Source: Ignavibacteriota bacterium (GTDB taxonomy: Bacteria > Bacteroidota > Ignavibacteria > UBA10030 > UBA6906). Taken from it: a stretch of 64,000 nucleotides of DNA. Of the stretch, positions 1 through 9,240 are shown piece by piece. The notes under the pieces are model-generated. The model did no database searches, had not been told where the DNA came from, and was given only the letters and a program-made list of their open reading frames with translations. The stretch's first letter is position 1, and every line of letters starts with the position of its first letter. The stretch is taken from positions 91,030-155,029 of the forward strand of contig JADJHP010000012.1 of NCBI GenBank assembly GCA_016707525.1. The letters are read 5' to 3'. The position numbers and the translations under genes were made by a program.

Positions 1-1516
1 AGACACTATCTTGCAAGGTCCACATATTCTCTGCCGGTTGCCAGGTGCCATCGCTCCATGCATCGTGGGCGAGCACGGTCGGCACGCTCCCCGGCCCGAA
101 CTCAGCAAGCCAGCGGTATCCATAGGTCGTCCGTCCGAGAGAGTCACACGATTCATACTGGGAAAGCGTTGGGTCCCCTTCCGCGTCGAATGCCCATGTG
201 GTCCTGTCGGTGACCTGCAATTGCCCATCCCACCAGCGGTCGATGGTCTCCCCGGTCATCCGTCGCTCGGTGTCGTACGTATACGACCGGCGCTCTGTCA
301 TCGACCAGGTGTCGTTTACCCATTGCTGGATCGTTCTTGCGGTCCGGTCGCCACGGGAATCGTACTCGATCGTCCATCGGTACCGGGGTTCCCATGAATT
401 CTCCGGCCAGGATTCTCCCATACCCCCGGTTTCCCTGCCGTCGGCATACTCGTACGTGTAGCGGGTTCTTGAATAGATCTTTCCCCCCACACCATAGTCG
501 AATATCCAGAGTACGATGTTGTTCTGCGCATCGTAGGTGGATGTCTCCCTGCTTTGAATCTGCCACTCTCCATTCAACCAATCATCGCGGGACAGGGTGA
601 GTGCGTTTCCCCGGGCATCGTATGTGTGGCCTGTTCTGTCTGTGGGGATCCAGTATCCGCTCTCTCGCCGTTCCCGTACCTCTAGAGCGGACGGCCATGG
701 TCATCCCGCGTGGTGGTTGTCCGGTGCGATGGCGACCATCCGTTGTCCCATCTCTCATAGAAGTTGAGGAGTTCATTTCCCGCAGCATCCCTCACGTACG
801 TCGAGCGGCCGCCGCCGGTCGTCCTGCCGGTGGACACGTTCTCATACTGAGAGAGGAGGATCTTGCCCCTCTGGTCATAGAGGCAGGTGATCCGGTAAGA
901 GGGTTTCAGCGTGTTCGTCAGCGTATCCCTCATCTCCTCCAGTTCAGAAATGAGGTTCCCCATCGCATCGGTGACGTAGGTGTAGCGCCTGCTCAGGGTC
1001 AGAGTGCCCTTGATCAGGTACTCTGTCGCCGATCCGGTCATGCGGTTGCGCTCATCATAGGTGTAGCTCTCGCGCGATCGGTCGGTCCACACCCGCCGTC
1101 AGCTTCTGGACCAGGTCGGAAAGCATCGCGGCGTTGGCATTAAATGAGTAGAGATGGCGCGTCGTGTCTGCGATCCCGAAGACGACGGCGGTATCGATCA
1201 CGAATGGGGTTGCGGAGACGGCTGTGATCTTCTGGACGCATGTTGGACGGTTCGGGGATCCGGTCGATCTCCGGAGCACATCCGGGATGAACAGTCTGGC
1301 ACCAGAGGAGTCCGATGGTGGGGTTGACGGTCCTACGATCCCAAACACCCGGTGGCCGCGGACATCCGCGGGCAGCGGGATTGGGAGTGCCATCCTGCCG
1401 ACGGGGGGGCGGTCCTTGGTTTCTGGAGGAGTGGAGTCCGTGCTGGTGTTCTGGCTGAAGCAAGGGTGCCAGAATAAGCAGATGAGCGGCAGACAACGCA
1501 AGGAGAATGGTGTCAC
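1..1516 (-). pseudogene. RHS/YD-repeat secreted protein, frameshifted and cut by window edge
   Basis: The minus strand encodes an N-terminus with a signal peptide (MTPFSLRCLPLICLFWHPCF) starting at 1516, followed by repeated YD-type units such as ESYTYDERNRMTG, TGHTYDARGNALT and RRSYTYDTERRMTG. These are typical of RHS/YD-repeat shells. The reading frame must change twice. Near 1075-1095, deleting one base of a GGG run joins KLTA to VWTDRSRESYTYD. Near 665-685, one base must be inserted to join DDHGRPL to the frame reading ESGYWIPTDRTGHTYD. The last frame stays open to base 1, so the C-terminal part lies outside the window. RHS proteins often carry C-terminal toxins, but none can be seen here. 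The YD-repeat family call is firm; whether the shifts are mutations or sequence errors is not. Confidence 0.75.
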
Positions 1517-1690
1517 GGTGTATCCCCCGGTGCCATAGGTGCAGCGATGTCGAAAATGTCTTCAACGCAGTTTGGATCCAGACATCCCTTGAATGTATCC
1601 TCCGTTTGCGCCAAAGTCAAATGGAACGCGAGTTCCGTGCACGCACCACCTGTGCATGTTCACACGGGTGCACGCAACGGGCCGTTTGGA

Positions 1691-1719
1691 TTGACACTTG
1701 TTGAAGGCTTGCGTACATT
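1691..1719 (+). promoter_or_regulatory. sigma-70-like promoter ahead of the first T9SS gene
   Basis: TTGACA (1691-1696), a 17-base spacer and TACATT (1714-1719) lie in the divergent gap between the YD-repeat gene and the T9SS gene at 1847. The predicted leader is about 120 bases. A GGGGG run 7-12 bases before the ATG at 1847 could act as ribosome binding site. The rest of 1517-1846 holds no convincing gene. Confidence 0.45.
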
Positions 1720-1846
1720 TAATAGAGGGAAGCGTTCGCGCGATCCTCGTCGAAGTATATCCAGCCCCGCGGGGCGAAGTCCATCATCGTCATCTGCGTG
1801 AGCATTCCGCTCCTCGTACCGGCCACTGTGCAAAGGGGGTAGAGCG

Positions 1847-4800
1847 ATGCAACAATCCTGCGCCTTTCGTCCCATCCTCCTCGCATCTCTTTTTCTGATA
1901 TGTGCCACCGCACCGGGCGGACGTCCGGAAGATCCCAAGGGCCAACCGACACCCGCTTCAACGACCACCAACGATCAGTTCCGGCCGATCCTGATCAACA
2001 ACATCTTCAATTACTATTCGAACAATGGAAGCGGGTCGTACAATCCGTTGAGCACGACCCAGGGAGGATTTGAATTCCCCAAAGGAGACCGGCTCACGAC
2101 GGTCTTCCAGGACGGACTCGTGTGGGGGGTCAGACAACGGGACACGATCAAGGTCGGCGGTTCGGTCTACCGGCACGGCATTCAGGCCGGGCGGATCCTC
2201 GTGCATGGCACATCAACAACCGATCCTGTTGCTGATGATGCCTCTCTCACCACCAACCGGGTGTACCGTGTGCGGCGGGACATAAGGCCTATTGGTGGTG
2301 TGTCAGATCCTGGTGATGCTCGAGCAGCGGGGGAGCTCGCGATCCTGGAGAACGAAGAAGTGCCGCTCATCGGGAGATATGAGACGGTGACGGCCTCGCA
2401 GCTCCTCCAGCAATACTGGGACGACTGGAACGGATGGCCTGCATCGGTCGGCGCACCATACGCTGATGTCGATCACAATGGATCGTATGATCCCATGATC
2501 GACATCCCCGGCCCGCCGATGGCCGATGCCGCACTCTGGTACGTGGCGAATGACATGAGCAGTGTGCGGACACAGTACCTCAGCGGAACGAGCCCGATCG
2601 GGCTGGAGATGCAGCGCTCCGTCTGGGCCTACCGCCGCGGCGGCGCGGTCGGCGATGCCATCTTTCAATCCTCGCGCGTGATCAACAAGAGCGGTGTTGC
2701 GCTGGATTCGGTGTTCCTCGTTCAGTGGGCCGACCCCGATCTCGGCGATGCGGGCGATGACCTGGTGGGGGTTGATACGACACGCGGGCTCGGGTATGTC
2801 TACAACGGCCATGCAAGTGATCTCTACTACGGCACAACGCCTCCGGCCGTGGGGTTCCTGCTGGTGCAGGGGCCGCTTGCCGCGGCAACGGCGGCAGACA
2901 CGGCAATGTTCGGCTTCGGACGGCGCCCCGGGTACCGGAACCTCCCCATGAGCACGTTCACGTTCTTCACGGGCGCAATGGCCGCGTATGCGGATCCTGC
3001 GCAAGGGGTGGGAGGGGCATGGCAGTGGTTCAACCTCATGAAGGGACTCAGCAGTGTGAGCGGTGCTCCGTTCATCGATCCCACCATAGCGGACACGACC
3101 CGCTTTGTCTTCGCCGGCGATCCGGTGACGGGAGCGGGTTGGCTCGATGGCACGCTCGTCGGTCCCGCTGACCGCCGGTTGTGCATGGTCACCGGCCCGT
3201 TCACCATGGCGGCCGGCGACACGCAGGAGATCGCCGTCGCGAACCTGGCCGCGAGAGGGTGGGACCGCCTTACGAGTGTATCGCTCCTCCGGAGCAGGGC
3301 GGATATGATCCGCCAATTGTACAACAGTCTCAGTTCTGAATTGACACTACCCGTCCTGATGCATGCGGTCGTGAGGAAAGGAGACACGTGCGAAGTATCG
3401 TTCCGCGCCGATGCGCACGGGACGCCGGTCGCAGGTGTGCAGGTCCAGCTGAAGGAGTATGATGGCGCCGTGGTATGGGCCCTTGACCTTGTCGACGTTG
3501 GTGGCACCTTTGACGGCGCGGCGGGCGACAGCGTCTTCGGCGGGTCGGTGCAGATTCCCCCAATTGCACGCGCGCTGTATGCGGATGCGGTCGTCACGTA
3601 TCACAGCGGTGCCGTGCTTACGTCGACGCACTTCGTCGACAATATCACCACGGCGGATCTGGCGGTGGCTTCCTACGACGTCGTTGCCACCAGTTTCGAT
3701 AACGATAACATCCCGAACCCCGGGGAGAGCGTGCGATTCACAGTGTCACTCACGAACGCTTCTTCGATCATCCTGTCGGATCTGGCCTTGATGATGTCGC
3801 CGGATCAGGCCGGCCAAAAACTTCGCGTGGCCAGTCTCGGAGGACACTCGACGCACACCTGGACCTACAATGCGAGTGATCCCACAACGTACCTGGCCTT
3901 TGATGTCCCCCCGGGGTATGCCGACTCGACGTTCGCCAGAGTGCTGAGCGTTGTCGACAGCAGCGGCAACCTCTGGCGCAACACGTTGACGTTCATGGTC
4001 AGGCCGATGAAATCCACGGTATACAGGACCCCGTTGAACCGCATCGCGGGGACGGCACCGGGCAGCTTCGAGATCGCGATCGTTGACTCCTCGAAGGTGA
4101 AGGATCACCTGTATGTGATCCGGGGGGGGAGCGCACGCGGACTGACGGGTGGATTCTCCGTGAAAGACTCGACGACCGGCACCGAGCTTCTCGAGAACCA
4201 TGAGCTGCCGGATGCACTCGGATTCACGAGTCCGGTGATCGACGGCTTCAAGGTGCTGATCGGCACGGTCGACACCCTGCCCGGCATGCGCTCCTGGGAG
4301 ATCCCCTCCGGGATCCGCAGGTTCTCATCCGTGGGCGGGTATGCAAACATCGGACTCGAGGGATTCTCGAGCGCGGGCTATCCGGAAGCATACGACCGGG
4401 CTCTGGGAACGGTCGGGATGGCCGGACATCTGACGTTCGGCGGGATCGGGAGCACCCTCGGCGCCTCCGAATACCATACTGTGCTGTTGAAGCTAGCCGC
4501 CGTTTCAGCCATCGATCGTTGGGATCCCACAACCACGCCGACGGATGAGAACTTCTCCCGGGCGTACCGGTATCTCGGCAGTGCCAGTTCAGCAGCTGCC
4601 GATCCCTCATTCGCTCCGTGGATCGTGAACACGGCCACAGGCTACCCCTATCAGGGATATGATCACTCGGTTCCGTTCTCGGCGTGGGATATGGAGAGTG
4701 ATCCGCCCGTGCGCCTTGCGGTGGGCGTGCTGGAGAACAATGTGGCGGGGGGACTCGTGGACGGGCGGTACTGGCCAGGGCTGATGGCGGTAGATAACAG

Positions 4801-5359
4801 CATCGTGCGCGAGCTCGGGTTCATCTTCAAGTCGCCGTACACGGAGACGCCCGACCCGGCGCTCGCCGTGAACATGAGCAATAATTCTTCCACGCCGCTC
4901 ATGTGGGTCATGTCGTTCAACCGTCGGGTCGACGCGAACTGGGTTGCGGGCGATCAATTCAAGATCATTGCGTATCACATGCCCACGGCATCGGACGCGT
5001 GGACGTTCAACCCGAAGGTCGTGACGGATGTGGCGGAAGTGGCAGCCCCGTCATCGTTCGCGCTCCTGCAGAATTATCCCAATCCGTTCAACCCGAGTTC
5101 AGATATCCGATATCAGATATCTGAATTCAGCATTGTCAGGCTCGCCGTCTATGATATTCTCGGCAGGGAAGTGGCTGTGCTGGTGAATGAAAAGAAGGCT
5201 CCCGGGGCATACCAGGTGCGGTTCGATGCATCGTCCCTGTCGAGCGGAGTCTACTTCTATCGTCTCCAGGTCCGCCCTTCGGACTCCGTCCCCGGGCGCG
5301 ACTCCAGAGACGGAGCCGGGAGATTTGTCGAGACGAAGAAGATGTTGTTGTTGCGGTGA
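1847..5359 (+). CDS. large secreted protein with T9SS C-terminal sorting domain
   Basis: 1170 residues. It starts with an export signal (FRPILLASLFLICATAPG) and ends with a T9SS sorting domain: LLQNYPNPFNPSSDIRY, VYDILGREVAVLVNEKKAPG, SGVYFYRLQ and a final KKMLLLR. It should therefore cross the outer membrane through the type IX system and be attached or released outside. The middle is not a family I recognise by name. It contains a repeated-looking 'QYWDDWN.WPAS.GAPY.DVD.NG.YDP' segment that resembles calcium-loop-rich surface proteins, and beta-sandwich-like stretches. The next gene is a full-length paralog. A 17-residue insertion (VRPSDSVPGRDSRDGAG) splits the end of the sorting domain, and the paralog has it too. 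Function unknown; surface location is well supported. Confidence 0.85.
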   Translation: MQQSCAFRPILLASLFLICATAPGGRPEDPKGQPTPASTTTNDQFRPILINNIFNYYSNNGSGSYNPLSTTQGGFEFPKGDRLTTVFQDGLVWGVRQRDTIKVGGSVYRHGIQAGRILVHGTSTTDPVADDASLTTNRVYRVRRDIRPIGGVSDPGDARAAGELAILENEEVPLIGRYETVTASQLLQQYWDDWNGWPASVGAPYADVDHNGSYDPMIDIPGPPMADAALWYVANDMSSVRTQYLSGTSPIGLEMQRSVWAYRRGGAVGDAIFQSSRVINKSGVALDSVFLVQWADPDLGDAGDDLVGVDTTRGLGYVYNGHASDLYYGTTPPAVGFLLVQGPLAAATAADTAMFGFGRRPGYRNLPMSTFTFFTGAMAAYADPAQGVGGAWQWFNLMKGLSSVSGAPFIDPTIADTTRFVFAGDPVTGAGWLDGTLVGPADRRLCMVTGPFTMAAGDTQEIAVANLAARGWDRLTSVSLLRSRADMIRQLYNSLSSELTLPVLMHAVVRKGDTCEVSFRADAHGTPVAGVQVQLKEYDGAVVWALDLVDVGGTFDGAAGDSVFGGSVQIPPIARALYADAVVTYHSGAVLTSTHFVDNITTADLAVASYDVVATSFDNDNIPNPGESVRFTVSLTNASSIILSDLALMMSPDQAGQKLRVASLGGHSTHTWTYNASDPTTYLAFDVPPGYADSTFARVLSVVDSSGNLWRNTLTFMVRPMKSTVYRTPLNRIAGTAPGSFEIAIVDSSKVKDHLYVIRGGSARGLTGGFSVKDSTTGTELLENHELPDALGFTSPVIDGFKVLIGTVDTLPGMRSWEIPSGIRRFSSVGGYANIGLEGFSSAGYPEAYDRALGTVGMAGHLTFGGIGSTLGASEYHTVLLKLAAVSAIDRWDPTTTPTDENFSRAYRYLGSASSAAADPSFAPWIVNTATGYPYQGYDHSVPFSAWDMESDPPVRLAVGVLENNVAGGLVDGRYWPGLMAVDNSIVRELGFIFKSPYTETPDPALAVNMSNNSSTPLMWVMSFNRRVDANWVAGDQFKIIAYHMPTASDAWTFNPKVVTDVAEVAAPSSFALLQNYPNPFNPSSDIRYQISEFSIVRLAVYDILGREVAVLVNEKKAPGAYQVRFDASSLSSGVYFYRLQVRPSDSVPGRDSRDGAGRFVETKKMLLLR
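5098..5125. repeat. 28-bp palindrome inside the T9SS tail coding sequence
   Basis: TTCAGATATC and GATATCTGAA form perfect 10-base arms around an 8-base centre, encoding SSDIRYQISE in the sorting domain. The identical 28 bases recur at 8737-8764 in the paralog. Confidence 0.8.
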
Positions 5360-5472
5360 ACCGTTACTGAGTGCATGAACCGTGTGCACGGTGGCGTGAT
5401 TGCGGCTGCTGATCGATCAGATCGTCAGTCGTACGCTGTGCGTGCGGTTCCTGGAAACAGGGGGATAGATCA

Positions 5473-8400
5473 ATGAAAACGTCCTACATCTTCAGACTCT
5501 TCGCTATCGCGGTCGCGCTTCTGGTATGGATCCCTGTATTCGGCGGGCGCACGGGGGATCCCAAAGACCAGCCTGCGCCGGCCTCGACGCTCACCAACGA
5601 CGTCTGCCGGCCGATCCTCATCAATAACATCTTCAACTACTCTTCGAACAACGGAGGCGGATCGTTCAATCCCTATTCATCCAGCAACCAGGGTTTTGAA
5701 TTCCCCAAGGGGGTGACAGGGCTCACCACCATATTCCAGGATGGTCTCGTCTGGGGCGTCAAACAACGGGACACGGTCAAGGTCGGCGGCTCTGTGTACC
5801 GGCACGGTCTCCAGGCCGGGCCCATCATCGTGAGTGGTACATCCGCATCGATCCCTGTCGCCGCCGACGCAACGAATCCCGCCTACAGGGTCTATCGCGT
5901 GCGTCGGGACATTCCACCGCTGCCGGGTGTGAGCGACCCGAATAGTCCGGCGGCGGCGGGGGAGCGTGAGATCCTCCTGAACGAGGAAACTTCCCTCATC
6001 GGCAGATATGAGGCGGTGAATGCGGTCCAGCTCCTGCAGCAATACTGGGACGACTGGAACGAATGGCCGGCTTCCCTCGGTGCTCCGTACACCGATGTTG
6101 ATCGCAATGGTGCGTACGACCCGGCGATCGACGTGCCCGGCCCGCCGTTGGCGGATCAGGCACTCTGGTACGTGGCGAACGATCTGAGCTGGGTGCGAAG
6201 CATGAACCTCGCGGGATCCACTCCGATCGGACTGGAGATGCAGAGGTCGGTGTGGGCACATCGCCGCGCAGGTGCGCTCGGTGATGCCATCTTCCAATCC
6301 TCCCGCGTGATCAACAAGAGCGGCGTTCCACTGGATTCGGTGTACCTTGTGCAATGGGCAGATCCCGACGTGGGGGATGCGGGCGACGATCTTGTGGGGT
6401 GCGATACCCTCCTTGGCCTCGGGTTTGCGTACAACGGCGAGACGGTTGATCTGCAGTACGGCTCAACGCCTCCGGCGGTAGGGTTCTTGTTGCTCCAGGG
6501 TCCGGTCGTGCCAGGGGCCCCGACGGATACCGCGCTGTATGGGTTTTCTCGCCGTCCCGGCTATCGCAACCTCCCTCTGAGCGCATTCAACTTCTTTTCG
6601 TCAGGGTATAGCGGCTATTATGATCCGGACCAGGGTCCCGGCTCGAGAGGATGCTGGAATTGGCAGAATCTCATGAAGGGGCTGGTCGGCGCCAGCGGGA
6701 GGCCGTACGTCGATCCTGCCACGCAAGATACCACGCGATTTGTCTTCAGCGGTGATCCTGTTGCCGGTACGGGATGGGTAGACGGTAGCCTACTCCTGCC
6801 GAATGACCGTCGCCTGTGCGTGGTGACCGGCCCATTCACGATGGCGCCCGGCGACACCCAGGAGATCGCCGGTGTGTGGTATGCCGCCCGTGGAGCGGAC
6901 CGGCTTGCGAGCGTTGCCGCCCTGAAGAGGGGTGGCGCAACACTGCGCGCGATGTATACGAGCATATGTAACGGATCGATCCCTCCGCACATGACCCATG
7001 TGCTGATGAGGAACGCCGATCAGGCCATGCTATCATTTCGTGCTGATGCGCGGGGAGCTGCGGTGGCAGGCATCCAGGTCCAACTGAAGCGATACGACGG
7101 CACCGTGATCTCAACCGTTCCCCTCGCCGATGACGGATCGCACCAGGATGAGAGTGCCGCCGACGGCATCTTCGGAGGGGCAGTACAGATGGCGCCTCTA
7201 GCACAGGGGCTGTACGCGGATGCAGTGATCACCTATGCCAACGGCGCGATCGTCCCCTGGGCCCATATCGTGGACAACATCACCACGGCGGATGTTGCCG
7301 TCAGTTCCGTCGTGGTCGTGTCCGACAATATCAACAGCGATGGCGTGCCGAACCCCGGAGAACATGTGCGGTATGTCGTCGGCGTACGGAATGCATCATC
7401 CATTGCACTCGGGCCCCTGGTGATCTCCGTCGCACCCGAAGAGTCCGGGCATACCCTCCAGATCGGGACGCTGGAGGGGAAGAGTACGTACCTGCGTCCC
7501 TTACGATGCAAATGACCCGTCGTCATACGTGTCCTTCTATGTTCCATCGTGGACCACCGATTCTACGCTTGCCGTCGCGTTGGTCCTTGCCGATGCGAGC
7601 GACAATGTGTGGCGGGACACCCTCGTCTTCCCGGTGAGCCCTCTGAAGAGCATCGTGTACACGAGTCCGGTGCAGCATGTTGCCGGGTCTGCGACCGGAG
7701 CCTTCGAGATCTCGGTTGTCGACACGTCGGCTCTCAAGAGCCATCTGTATGTCATCCGTGGGGTCGTGGATGCGCAGGGTGGGACCACGGGATACTCGGT
7801 CAAAGATTCGACCACCGGCATGGTCCTGCTCGAGAACAGCCCTCTCCCCGACGACCTCGGCCATACGAGTCCGGTGATCGATGGTTTCAAAGTGTTGATC
7901 GGGACGATCGATACACATCCCGGCATGCGGTCCTGGAAACGCACTTCGGGATACCGGCGATTTTCCCCGGTCGGAGGGTTTGCGGGGATCGGATTGGAGG
8001 GCTTCTCCGTACTGTTCAACCCTGAGGCGTATGACAGGTCCCGGGGCACCATGGGGATGGCCGGCAACCTGACGATCGATGGATTTAAAACGTCGCTCGG
8101 CGTGGCAGAGTATCACACCGTGCTGCTGAAGCTCGCTGCCGTGTCGCCCTTCGGACTCTGGGACCCCGGGGCGGTTCCTGCTGACGAGAACGTCTCCCGC
8201 GCGTACCGGTACCTCGCGTCGGCCGATGCTGCACCGGCAGAGGCCTCGTTCCAGCCATGGATCGTGCACCCTGGCTCCGGTTACCCGTATCAGGGGTACG
8301 ACTATTCCGTGCCGTTCTCTGCGTGGGACATGGAGACCGATCCGCCGACGCGCCTGGCGGTCGGATGTCTCGAGAACAACGTTGCAGGTGGGCTCGTGGA

Positions 8401-8998
8401 TGGACGGTACTGGCCTGGCACCACGCCGGGCAACAACGCCGTTGCCCGTGAGTTCGCTTTCATATTCAAGACACCATACACGGCCTCAGCGGATCCTGCT
8501 CTTGCTGTGAATATGGATGCGCGTTCATCCACCCCCATCATGTGGGTCCTGACGTGCGCCCGCGGCGGCGAGGAGCCCTGGTCCGCCCTGGATCAATTCT
8601 CGATCATTGCGAGTCATATGCCGACGCCTGCAGATGTATGGACGTTCAACCCGACGGTCGTGACGGATGTGGTGGAAGCGGCAGCCCCGTCATCGTTCGC
8701 GCTCTTGCAGAACTATCCCAATCCGTTCAACCCCAGTTCAGATATCCGATATCAGATATCTGAATTCAGCAATGTACGCCTTGCCGTCTATGATATCCTC
8801 GGGCGCGAAGTGGCCGTACTGGTGAACGAGAAGAAAGCGCCCGGAGCGTACCAGGTGCGGTTCGATGCATCGTCCCTGTCGAGCGGAGTCTACTTCTATC
8901 GTCTTCAGGTCCGCCCTTCGGACTCCGTCTTCGGGCGCGACTCCAGAGACGGAGCCGGGACGCAAGTGGAAACGAGGAAAATGCTACTCCTCCGGTGA
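5473..8998 (+). CDS. T9SS-exported paralog of the preceding gene, one frameshift
   Basis: Reads 5473-7515 (signal peptide YIFRLFAIAVALLVWIPVFG) and continues in another frame from about 7500 to 8998. It aligns along its whole length with the gene at 1847. In that paralog HSTHTWTYNASDPTTY corresponds here to KSTYLRPYDANDPSSY if one base of the CCC or TT run at 7498-7502 is removed. The corrected length is 1174 residues against 1170. The C-terminus carries the same T9SS domain (LLQNYPNPFNPSSDIRY ... TRKMLLLR) and the same VRPSDSVFGRDSRDGAG insertion. The GGGGG before the ATG is a plausible ribosome binding site. This is a tandem duplication; function unknown. The shift could be a sequencing error or recent inactivation. 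Confidence 0.8.
8737..8764. repeat. second copy of the 28-bp palindrome in a T9SS tail
   Basis: Identical to 5098-5125 and in the same codon phase. The flanking sorting-domain DNA is also nearly identical between the paralogs, more than the rest of the genes, which suggests gene conversion of this segment. Confidence 0.8.
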
Positions 8999-9081
8999 CG
9001 CTGCCGTTCGTTGATCCTCATTGTCAGGATCTCCTACATTACGGGTTCGTCTCCGCAAATGAGTGAGGTTCCCAAGATGAG

Positions 9082-9125
9082 AAACCCTGACATTTCTACT
9101 AAGCACAAACCCTGACATTTTTACT
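9082..9125. repeat. direct repeat, 19-bp unit, 25-bp period
   Basis: AAACCCTGACATTTCTACT (9082-9100) and AAACCCTGACATTTTTACT (9107-9125) differ at one base and are separated by six bases. They sit in the gap between the T9SS paralog and the lipoprotein gene. Repeated short units of this kind can mark the end of a lost insertion sequence, but no transposase remains. Confidence 0.7.
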
Positions 9126-9240
9126 GCGGTATTACACAACGGCATCCGCACTTCCGGCATCCTTGTGTTTCTCCTCTCCGCGGGGTACCTTTCTTCGGTC
9201 CCTGTCCCCGCACACATCCCGTACCCTGAGAGTCCCAACT

